DNA from: Heterocephalus glaber
Taxonomy: Eukaryota > Chordata > Mammalia > Rodentia > Bathyergidae
DNA: 64,000 bases
NCBI RefSeq assembly: GCF_000247695.1
Contig: NW_004624865.1
Location: 4,735,146-4,799,145 of the forward strand
Direction: 5' to 3'
Positions 45,701 to 57,700 of the stretch are shown in pieces. The translations under genes were made by a program, and so were the position numbers. The notes under the pieces were generated by a model. That model was not told the DNA's origin, made no database searches, and worked only from the letters and a program-made list of their open reading frames with translations. Numbering within the stretch: position 1 is the first letter of the stretch; every line of letters begins with the position of its first letter.

Positions 45701-48700
45701 ACTGGCTTGGATGTGAATTATTTCATCTTTTGGGGGACTGCATATTCCCATTTGATTTGATAGAGTTACTATTGTCCCCATAGCAATCGGATGAATCTTA
45801 TTTCAGTGTTCTATTTTGATTGACTTTTGACTTTAGGAATTTCTTAGGAATGAAAAAGGTCAAGCGTGAGGCCCTGAGTTCGATTTCTGGTAACAAAAAA
45901 AAAAGAGAAAATGTCATTAACAGATAATAAAACTTAGGGCCGGGGATTTAGCTCAGTGGTTCTGGCGCCTGCCTTGCAAGTACAAGGTACCAAGTTCTAT
46001 CCCCGGTACCCCCCCCCAAAAAAAAAAAAGTGAACAGATAATAAAACTTTAAAATAGAACAAGCTTCCAGTTTTTTTGTTTTGTTTTGTTTTTTGCGGTA
46101 TTGGGGATCAAACTCATGACCTTGCACTTGAGAGGCAGGCGCGGCACCACTGAGCTAAATTCTTGGCCCTGAAGCTTCCAGTTTTCTGAAACAAAATTCT
46201 TAAGGTAGTGATACATAAAAACAAAGAAAAACAAGCAGTGATGGGTCTGGCTGATTTATAGAATGTAACAATAATGACAACATACCGAAAACCTGGACTC
46301 TCCCCCAGCGCTGAGGAGTGAACCCAGGGCCTCAGGTACACCAGGCACACACTGTACTATTAGGCTGTACTTCAGGCTGCGCTTGAATTCACTATGTAGC
46401 CCAGCCTGGCTTCAAAGTTGTGGTGATCCTCCTGCCTCAGCCTCCTGGGTTATAGGTGTGTGTCACCACACCCAGCCTAAATACATGTATTTTTAAGGAT
46501 TTGTTGAGGTTTAACAAATGCGGAGGCCGGTGAAGACAGCAAGGAGTGTTTACACATTAGTGCAGAGCGGGCATGGGACCCTCAGGCAGAGGCAGCCCTC
46601 CTGCTGGCTAAGCTGCCCACTGTTTTTACCCTCCGGAGAGTCCGGATGTAGATAAAACCTGCAGCCGTGCCAGTGGAAACCCTCATTTCCACTCTGCTCC
46701 AGTGGTTCTAATGTTTTCCTCTCCAAAGGGAACTGGGGAAATGTGATTAAGTCAACTACTAGACTTAATCTTGTTTTTGATGGAAATATTTCCTGCTATA
46801 AAGTGCAATGGCTGTGAATCTGCCGGCAGAGATTATTTGCCGTAACGAGACCTGTCTCCTGAGAGGCGATTTCCAGCAATGGCACCACGAGCCAGATGGC
46901 TAATCGCAGAGTGGCAGAGTGCCACAGGGACGCGGGTGTGGGCTCGGATCTGGGGTGAGGGTTTGTTATTCCTGCCACTCACCCCCGGGGAAGTCAGGAC
47001 GAGCATGAGAAACCCGTGTCGCTGCCGCCCTTCCTCTCTGTGGGGTGCGCGCCCACAGATCTGAAGCCAGGTTGAAAATACTCGGAAAAAATTGCATCTG
47101 CACTGAACGCGGAGAGGTTGTGTTGTTGCTTTGCCTAAGCAGTGATACGACAGGTATTTCCATGGCGCCCACACCGTGTTAGTGACCTGTGTAACCTGAA
47201 CTGAAGCCTGTGGGAGACGGCGGAGGTGATCGGCACAGACCATGCAGATCCTGTTTTACTGGCGGCGGGGGGTGGGGGGTGGGGTTTGCATCCGCACACC
47301 CTGGTGTCCACAGGGTCCAGCAACCAATCCCCCCTGGGGGACAACTGGTGTCCCCATCGTGTAGCAGTGGAAATAGACTCGACTCCCACAGAACTGTGTT
47401 CTTCCACCTAACGCTTTGGTGGAGTGTACAAATGCTTTTACCTTTATAAACATTAGACCATCTGAAAATGCTTTCGCCAAAGAAGACCTTTTAAATTTTA
47501 TGTCCTGTGTACTTGAAATTCGTGTGTGCTTTCTGAGTAGGGTTAGTTATCAACCGTTTATTGAGCAGTCCCACTCGCCAGCCACTGTGGCGTACTGGAA
47601 ATTCAGTGCTTAGCTAAATGGCCGTAGTTCCCACTTGGGTGGCGTGCTGTCATTCTGCCCACAAGAAGAGACACGGCGTTGCTTCCCAGGTTCAGAGACG
47701 CCCCATGGATCGGCTCAATCACGCCAATCCGAAGGCCTCTCGGGCCTCCCCGGCCCACCGGGACCTCAGCTCTTCGCTTGGTGTTACTGCGCGCCCGTGC
47801 GTATGTGCGTGCGTGCGTGTGTGCGTGTGTGTGCGCGCGCGCGTGTGTGCATATCCCGCACTGCTGACTCCTTCAGGGGGCCCTGCTCAGGATCTGCGGC
47901 TCAGCATGGTGCTTCTTTTGTGGTTGCATTACACATAAGTATTTGTTGCCTTCAAGCTACTGTCCTAAAATTGCTTAAAATCATACCAATTCCTTTGAAA
48001 GGTATTCTACATTGAATTTTTTAAAGTGCCTTTTCCTTTGTCTTTCGTGGTTAGAGTCAAACCACTGAGTGCACTGAAGCTTCTGCCGTCTCTACAGTGG
48101 CGCTGAGGTGAAGCTGCTCAGGGCCGCTCTGCCCACGGAGCCCCGTTTCCGTTTCCTCTGGCGGGCCTGGGACCTTTTCTGGCAGAACAGTGCTGGCCAG
48201 AGCTGGCGTCCCCCTTTTTTTGTGTTTGTTTGTTTTTTGGTACTGGGATCGAACTCGGGTCCTTGCGCTTGCACAGCAGGCGGCGAAACCACTGAGCTAA
48301 ATCCTCGGGCCCTTCCCCCTCTTTTTGCAATTGAAGAGCGTGTTAACCGGGAACTGTTTTCCTTTTGCTATGACCCTCTTCCTCCCACCTACCCTCCTCC
48401 ACGAAAGTTAGGTTAGGGTTACTACTTTCCTTTCTAATTTTTGGGTTTTCCCCATGTGTAAGTTAATCACTCCCAAAACAAACAGGCCCAACGTCACCGG
48501 GAACTCTGCTTGCTCCTGTCAGGAGCGTCGCCTGTCCCCTTCAGCAAGCGCACCGTCCTGCTGGGAAAAGTGAGAGCAACAGTAAAACACACGGAGCAGT
48601 CTGAGCTTTCTGTGGGACTTGGGGGTTATGAACCTCACTCTTCACAGTTAGGCTGTTGGTTATAAATTCTGTTCTGTCTCCTTCCTGAGCCTTCCGTTGT

Positions 48701-51700
48701 GATGACTCGTGAGTTCTGGCCACCTGCCGAAGGTCAGGCCTAAAGAATTCCATGAATGCACAGAATTTCAAGTAGTTCTTTTTTTTTCCCCCCATACCAG
48801 AGATCAAACTCAGGACCTTGCACTTGCCAAGCAGGTGTGGTGCCACTGAGCTACATCCCCCAGCCCAGGTAGTTCATTAATTTTCAAAAACTGTGCATGC
48901 TGTGTTGGTTGTTGCATGGCATGTTTTGAGCCATGTATACTGTACATGGTAGAATGGCTACACTGACCCCGTTAAAATACACATTGCCACGTACCTATCC
49001 TTATGTTTTGTGATGAGGACACTTAAAATCTTAAACTGTCTGCAATTTTCAAGATTATAAAATACACTGTTATTAAGTAAAGTCTATAATTCTAATTTTA
49101 AACAAATTAAATGAAGCAGGCCTTACAGGACAGAGCATAATTATCAAGTGATTAGTTAAAAATCTTGAAAGGAGGTGATTCTCATTTTAGATTTAGTTTG
49201 TTGTGGTTGACAAACTTAAATAAAAAGCCCAGGGAACTTGTGTACCAAATCTGCTTTTGTAGGGTTCTGGTACTCTGGAGTGAGGCGGTGACAGGTAAGT
49301 GAATGGAGTGATGACCCCCGCCCGGGCTGTGTGTCTGCGTTCTGACGCCTCTAGTATAAGAACATTCACTAATGTCTTCGTATCCCAGACTGTTTCCCTT
49401 TCATGCCTAGATTCTTCCTACTTTGTTTATTCTTTTCCACTACCCACTTGTTCGTTACACATATTACAGTTATTTTTCAATACTTCTAATAGAAATCAGG
49501 CTTAAAAATTAGATTTAAGGCCGGACATGGTGGCACACACCTGTCATCCCACCACTCAGGAGGCTGAGGCAGGAGGATCACTGTGAGTTCAAGGCCAGCT
49601 TGAACTACACACTGAGACCCTGTCTCAAAACAAAGAAAATTAGCTCTGAGGAAGCGTGGTTCTGCTGTGAGTGCATCTTGGCCGCTGAGAGTGTGAGTTG
49701 CTGACCTCTCTGGACACCCGCAGGTCCTGGGCCCCGCGCCTCGATGGTGCTCTTTCCTGGACAGCCTGACAGAAGAATTAGAGGAAAATCCAGAGAGCAC
49801 GGTCTACGACGATTACAAATTCGTCACCAAGAAAGACCTTGAAAATTTAGGTAAAAAAATTTTGCTGTTTATAAAATTATTTTATTTTTTTATTTATTTT
49901 TTATTTTTTTAGTTCTGAACAGCTGGCTAAACAGTATTTCTCTGATTTTCCAAATCTTTTCACTAAATCAGGTATTAAACTAAGTTGTCGCATTTGTTAT
50001 CTCTGCTTAAAGAAAAGATTGAGGTAAATCCAACTTCCTGAAGATTTCTGTATCTGAAACAATAAGTGATTTCTTTTAGCATATTGAAAAACATAACATA
50101 GAAAACTCAAGAAAGCAGTGATTTTTTTTGAAGCACTACTTGACTGCACCTGGATAGTTTCTGGTTCCCTTTTAGATTTGCTTATAAAAGTCCTGATCCA
50201 AAATTTAGGATCATGGATTGAACTCTCAATCCAGTCCAAAGTCTCTGGTTTTACCGCACTGGATTTCTGGGTTAGGAATACTCTGCTGCTGTGCTAGTCA
50301 GCTGTCCGCCACTGTGACACACATCTGAGGTCATCAGCTTATAAAGAGAAAAGATTTCTTTGCCTGTCATCCCAGCACTCGGGAGACTGAGGCAGGAGGA
50401 GAATTGCTCTGATTCAAAGCCAGCCTGGACTACTTAGAAGAGACCTTATCTCAACCACCCCATTTCCAAAAAAAGAGCAAAAGGAGGTGTCCTGGTCCTC
50501 CAGTCATCTTTGAGGACCTCCACTGGGCCCCCTTACCGCCTCCATTACCTCCTAACCACACCCTCGGAGGGCCCAGCCTTTAACATGGGAGCCTTAGCAA
50601 TCCCTCGGCCCAGCCTGCAGCAGCAGTCGAGTCCACACAGTTCTCCACACCACAGCTCTAGAACCAGACCTTCCGGGCCCACATGGCTCAGACAAGGTGC
50701 TGGGTGTGTGGCCCACTTGTATTCAGTCACAGAATAACGAGCACTAGCACAGGGCCTCCTGAGGTCCGGGTTTACTCGAACTCCTTCCATGCTGCAGAGG
50801 GAAACTGAGGCAGGGAGGCAGGAGACACCCCCCCTGAGCTGGGGTGCGGCCCTGCGGGAATGTCTTCACCGCTGCGGTTGACTGCGGGCAGGGAGCCACT
50901 GCTGATGTGGTTCGGTGGCTGGCTGGCAGCTGCATGCGAGTCATGGAGAGTGGAAATGCATAGGGTCCGTTCCGCACAAGTTCGGGCAACACGGCTTGAA
51001 CAAGTATGTGAAGGCAGCAGTTGACTATTAAAAGAACAGACCTGAACCTTATGTATAATCTGTATGGCAGCATAGTTAATCCAGACAGAACTAATTCTGC
51101 CACTTAATGTGTTGTAAGGACAGAGGCATTGCATCCCCCGTCCCCCAGAGGTGACTGCTGGGTGACGTAGGGACGGGCGCCTTCCACCTCAGCACTCTTG
51201 GCGATGGCCCCAGGGCCGCCTTTCACTGCGCCTTTCAGCCCAGAGGTGAGAGTCACAGTTATTTCGTGGGGGTTTTGTTTTGCTTTGCTTTTTATTTTAG
51301 GTTTGTTTGTTTTTGAGCCAGAGTCTCACTATGTAGCCCAGCCTGGCCTCGAACTCACAGGGATCCTCCTGCCTCAGCCTCCTGAGTGCTGGGATCACAG
51401 GCATGAGCCACCATACCTGGCTTTTGCAGGGTTTTTAAACTACTGCCTTTAGTATATTTGGGGTACTTTTTCAGTCTCTGGCTCTGCTTATTTAGAGTGG
51501 GGAAAGCAGTTTAGGTACATTTTGTTTAAAAGTAATCACACCACCCATTAAAAAAAAATTATACAGATAGCTGTTAACTGCAAGATAGCAGTTACACTGG
51601 AAAGCATCTTTATGTGTATTACTAATCTTTTAATATGAAACAAACACAGGTTATCATTTCCAGTAGATTTCTGCATCGTGGCTAATGCTTTCTAAATTGT

Positions 51701-54700
51701 TTATCTTAAGGTAGAAATAAGGCTGTGCTGCTCCCTTACCTTATTTCCTCAGAGGCCTTGGTGCAGTATCCATACTGGGCCCTGTGCTCTCCGACTCCCT
51801 GAGTCTGCAGCCTTCCTGTGGCTGCCATTTCCTACACGCTCCACGCAGTGTGAGTGGGGAGCAGCAGGCACCCGGCTGCCTCCACCTCTGCTGAGGGGCT
51901 GCAGCGTGCAGGTGCCCCTGGTGTGCGGGACACGTGCAGGCTGGATACCCACACACTGACTGCAGAGAGTTGCTCATTAGTCCGTGATGAAGGGGTGTAA
52001 GGGTGCTGTGGCCCTGACACGCACAAGTGTTTTAATATGCAGGGTGGAAGCCTGTGTCCATTCTACATTGTTGTGACAGGGTCCTTTGTCTTTGGAAACA
52101 AAGGAGATACTGTTTCTCCTGTGCCCTCTTGCTTCCTGCTTGGTAGTATAAAATTTGCATTTACTGTTGATCCCCAATACTGCTTTTTATTTATGATGGT
52201 TAGTTTTATTTTTTGCAGTACTGGGGATTGAACCCAGGCCCTTTGCATTGAGCTGCATCTCTAGCCTTTTGAAAAAAAAATTTTCCCCCCAGTACAAGGG
52301 ATCAAACTCAGGACCTTGTGCTTGCAAGGCAGGCACAATGCCACTGAGCTAAATCCCCGGCCCCTACAAATTTTTTATTTTTGAGCCAGGGTCTCACTAA
52401 GTTACTCAGTCTAAGCTCAGACTTCCAGTCCTCCTGCTTCAGCCTCCCACAGTACTGGGATCACAGGCGTGCACTGTGTCCATCTTTTATTTATTGTGAG
52501 GCAGTCTCACTAAGTTGCCTGGGGGCAGTGAACATAACGCCATCCTGCCTCAGCCTCCCGAGTAGCTGGTGCATGGCCTATAGCACCATGCCTGGCCCCA
52601 ATATTACTTTCTCAGTCAGATGACTTGGTGGAATTCCAAAATCTAAAAGCTGTTAATATAAAGAAGCCTCGTTACCAGTTTGTTGTAATTCGTGAAGACT
52701 TTTTAAATCACTTTTATGCTTAGTGTAACATCTAATAAGGATGATATTGTTTTGGTTTTGGTTTTTTTGAGACAGGGTCTCACTATGTAGCCCAGACTGG
52801 CCTCAAACTCATGGCCATCCTCCTGCCTCAGCCTCCCAAGTGCTGGGATTATAGCCGTGTTCCATCATACCTGGCTAAAAACAGTATTAATGAAGTAGAT
52901 TAAAAGTTTTCCATAGATGTTGAAAATTAGTAATTCTAATCCCTAAATTTTTACTCCAAACTGAAATCTGATTGTGACGAATCATTGTCTGAAAAGAGTG
53001 ACTAAGTTTTCTGCAGACTTGGTAAGGCCCCACTCTGTTCTGCTTCCTTCCCCAGGGCTCATGCATCTCATCGGCTCGCCCTTCCTGCGGGCGTACATGC
53101 ATGGGTTTTTCATGGACATAAGGCTCTATCACAAGGTAAGCAGGGCAGACCTGGCTGGGAGCTCTGCTCTCTGACCCAGCAGCTGTGATGTCCACGCTGC
53201 TAAATGCCCTTTGTTGTTGTTCCATTTTGAAAAGGTAAAACTGATGGTCAACCCATTTGCTTATGAAGAGTACAGGAAAGATAAAATTCGACAGAAGATA
53301 GAAGAGACGCGGGCACAGCGCGTCCAGTTAAAGGTAAATAGCACCAGTGAATTTACCAAAGAAAAATAGTCTGTTTCCCTGTCACGTATCGCTCCAAAGA
53401 AACCTGGCCTCCTTTTCATTTTTTAAGTTTTCTCGGGAGGGACTCAGTGACAGCATGGCCGGCGATGGCCCGGAGTGACTGGCTCAGTCCCCCCTCAGGG
53501 AACCCCGTGGTATCCATGGGCTGCAGTTCAGGGAACTCGGGGCTCCTCACAGGCAGATCCCGGGCTCCGTGTGCGACACCAGCCCAGACCGTGGTCCCTT
53601 CAGGGCCCATGTCCATCAACATGAGTCACCCCTCAATACAGCATTGGTGACAGCTCCCTGTGTCTGTCTGAGTCCCCTCTGAGGGGAGGTGAGGTGTAGT
53701 TACCTCCTGGCTGTGAAATGACTCTCCTGACAGCACGTATGCCCTTTGAAGCTAAAATGTAGAGAACTGTACCGCAGCTTTTCTTCCCTTCCTTACTAGA
53801 AGTTGCCAAAAGTTAACAAAGAGCTGGCTCTCAAATTAATGGAGGAAGAAGAAGAGAAGCAGAAGTCTACATGGAAAAGGAAAGCAAAGGTGAGATTCTG
53901 TCTGAGGGGCAGATGCACTGTCTGCCCCACCTTCCTCACAGCCTGGCCAGCCCTCTGCCGCTGCATTCGTCCCTATCCTGCGTTTTCTTGATAGTAACTT
54001 GGATTTTTTTGTGTTTGAGGGGTCCTTACTTTTAAAGTGCATGTGGTGTTTCCCTGTTTTCTGCCCTTATTGAGAAGGGAAGTTTGAGAAATAGAAAAAA
54101 ATATCAAGAAAGCCACCCCGTATTCTTCTAGCCAGGGAAAGGGGCCATTAATACTTCAGTGAGGTTTTTTTTCCTGTCTTATTTCTCTTAAAATTATAAA
54201 AGCACTGTTGTCAGAGCCCGGTTTCATTTCAGAAATACTTACACTCTCTGTGTGTCTTTGGGAAATCGGAGGCTGAGGCAGGAGGATCACAAGTTTAAGC
54301 CCAAGCCTGGCAGCTAGTGACTTAGTGAGACCCTGTCTTAAGTAAAAAGGGCTTGGGGTTGCAGCTCAGTGCAAAGGCCCTGGGTTCAGTCCCCTGTATG
54401 GCAAAAAAGAAAAGAAATCTGAGGCTGTTGAAAAGCAGCGTGTGTAACAGTTTTATCTTACGTAAAATAAAGAGCTTAGCTGGAGAGGAGGCGGCCGAGA
54501 CCTCACAGCAGCTGCCGTCCAGCCGGTCACCCATGCTCACCGAGCCCTTCAGCCTATAAATGGGTCTCGCTGCTGCAGGGGCCGTGGGGACAGGAGACAC
54601 TGCAGCCCGGGCTGCTGCTCTGTCTCCTCCACCCTGAGCAGCATCTCTCCCCGCCTCGTGCTGGGCTGCAGACCCCCTCCGCCTCTTCACCCACACAGGC

Positions 54701-57700
54701 TGAGGCCACGTCGCTCGCTGTGCGGAGACAGGCAGGTGTGTGCGTGGCTTATGCGCCACGTGTGCAAACCGCTCTAGAACGTGAGCAGTGAGGTCATCTC
54801 ATATGCTGTTTTTTGTTTGTTTCTTTGTTTGTTTTTTGGTACCGGGGATGGAACTCGGGTCCTTGCGCTTGCTCAACAGGCGGTGAAACCACTGAGCCAA
54901 ATCCCTGGGCCCATTTGCTGTTTTTTAAGAGACAGCTGCAAAAGCAAACATTAGAAAAAGTCCTGGGGGAAATACTTTTGGCAGCAATGTGGGAAGAGCT
55001 TTCTCTTCACTGTTGCGCACAGAGCAAGCCTGTCTTGAGGCAGTGCAATCTGCTTCTTTTAAATTAAAAAAAAAAATCTTTAAAATAGCCGCAGCACATT
55101 CTTTTTAACATTATTCCCTGCTGCTTATTAAATGTGATTACTACTTTAATCAGTGCGGTACGATGCAAAAAAGAAAAAAAATGTTGTAGGGCCAGGGATT
55201 TAGTTCAGTTGTGCCATGCCTGCCTTGCAAGCGCAAGGTCTGACTGAGTTCGATCCCTGGTACCAAAAAAAAAGTTTTTGCTTAAGAATTTTTTTTAACC
55301 CTAAAAATAGGCACATAGATATTGACTTCAAAGTACCCAGCTCATTGGCAATGTTGCCTATGGCACGATATGGATAACAGCACCAGTGTTTGTCTTGTCC
55401 TCTGCTGTTCTAAAGAACCCTGGTTCTAAAGGATTTTATAAGAAGTTAACAATTTATGCCTAACGCAATTTACTGATTTCTAATAAGAATGGCTCTTATT
55501 AAGCCATCTTTCCAGTTGGATTTGTTCCGCTATTAACCTAAATTTTTATATGCATCTTCTTTTTTTCTTACAGAGCCTTCCTAATATTCTCACTGATGAT
55601 CGATTTAAAGTTATGTTTGAGAATCCTGACTTCCAAGTAGATGAAGAAAGTGAAGAATTCAGGCTTTTGAATCCACTTGTTTCAAAAATTAGTGAGAAAA
55701 GGAAGAAGAAACTAAGACTCTTAGAGCAACAAGAACTTCGAGAAAAAGTAACGTGCTCTTTGTCATTTAGAATTTGTTACTGTTTCTTTAATAGTCAAAA
55801 ATGTGAATCAGAAAACCTCTGCTTAGACTTGAGATGTATTCAATTTCCTCCTACTTGTTTGACGTTTGCGGTGTGATCGAAAAGTATGGTGAATGTTTAA
55901 ATTTTTTTTTTTTTTTTTTTTTAAATTTATTGCAGTAAAAGCCTTACTGCCATGAATCCCCTCAGAATCCCTCCCTTCACTTTAAACACATTCATCCCAT
56001 TGTCCTTGTCACTTTCTGCACCAGCTCTGGAGTCCTCTTTCCTGAGGGTCTTCAGCTGCACTGTCCTGGCTGCCTCCATGTCCTGAATGGATTCAAAATC
56101 TTTTCCTTTCATGGTCATTTTGACTTTAGGGAAGAGCCAGAAATGGCACAGCGCAAATTGGTGAATAAGGTGGATGAGGACACAGTGTCATGTGTTTGAC
56201 AGAAATTACAGTAAATGTTCGATAGCAAGGGGTGATCAAAAAATACAATGAGTGATTAAATTTTAAAATTCGTGGGCCAAAGATTTAGCTCAGTGGCACC
56301 ATGCCTGCCTCACAAGCGCAAGGTCCTGAGTTCGATCCCCGGTATCAGAGAAAAAAAAAAAAAGACTCCAGTTCTAAAATTCATTACAGTAAAAGACACA
56401 TTGCCGGAAATCATCCTCAAAATTGTCTCTCTTGCTACAAACACACTTATCCCATGGCTCTCAGCAACGTGTCCTTTACTGAAATAGGGTTTTGTAGTTT
56501 CAGCCTTCCTGTAGTTGCAGTCACCCTGCTTACCACAGGAGTCTCTTCAGTGCCGGTTGGGCACAGCAGCTTAGTCTCCCACCTGGTGCTCTGGAAATAA
56601 AATGATGGTCAGGGGCCCACTCCTTCCCCAATTCCAGGAGGAGGAAGAGGAGCCGGAAGGCAGGCCAAGCGACTCGGAGAGCTCTGACAGCTCGGAGGAT
56701 GAGAAGGACTGGGTGGCCGAGGTCCGGAAGCAGCGCCGACTGTTGCAGCAGGAGGAAAAGGTGCGACGGCAGGAGCAGTGCCGAGAGGACCAGCAGGCAG
56801 TCCTGAAGCCCCAGTTCTACGAGATCAAGGCCGGGGAGGAGTTCCGAAGCTTCCGGGAGTCTGCCTCCAAGCAGAAGCTGATGAAGTGAGTAGGCGGGAG
56901 GCCTTGCTCCTCCTCTGGGGCCAGGGGATGCTGGGGGAGGGGGGACTGGGGAGCACCAGGCAGGCAGAAAGGAAGCATTGCTGTTGAGAAACACCAGTTT
57001 AAGCCAGGCATGGTGGTGCATGCCTGTAATCCCAGCACTGGGGAGGCTGACGCAGAAGGATCTCTTGAGTTTGAGGCCAGCCTGGATACATAGTGAGACC
57101 CTGTCTCAAAATAAACAAGAAACAAAATACTCCGGTCCTTACTTTGCTTATTTTTCACCAACTCTCTGAGGTCTAGTTGACGGGCAGTAACACACAGGGT
57201 GCAGCCCCGGGAGTGCCGGTGGGCGTGTGGAGACCCCCCAAGTGGTGGGGCGCCTCTCGCTGCCTGGTCCCCTCCATCTCCCTGACTGACAGGTAGCTGT
57301 CTTGTTCTGACCTCGCAGATCATAGCTTTGATGCCATCACACAGGCATAATTAAGGGGTAGCAAATCCTTTGCCTCTGACAAAAAGTTAATTTTACAAAT
57401 TAGAATCTCAGTTCTGTTCAGGCCATCTCAGTTTACCTAACTACTGACAACGTCATTTGGGAAACTGGCCACAAATGGTAAGCCTTTCATAGGAGAACTG
57501 AGAAGTCATAAGAGTGGTGCTCTGTATTCTTCTTCTTTTTTTTTTTTTCTGGTACTGGGGATCGAACTCAGGACCTTGCACTTGCTAGGCAGGCTCAGCG
57601 CCACTGAGCTAAATCCTCAGCCAGAGGAGCGGTGCTCTGGAGTAGTGGAGGAGCCGGAGAGGAGAGGGCCGTGCTGGGGCTGCAAGAGGGCAGGCTGGCG

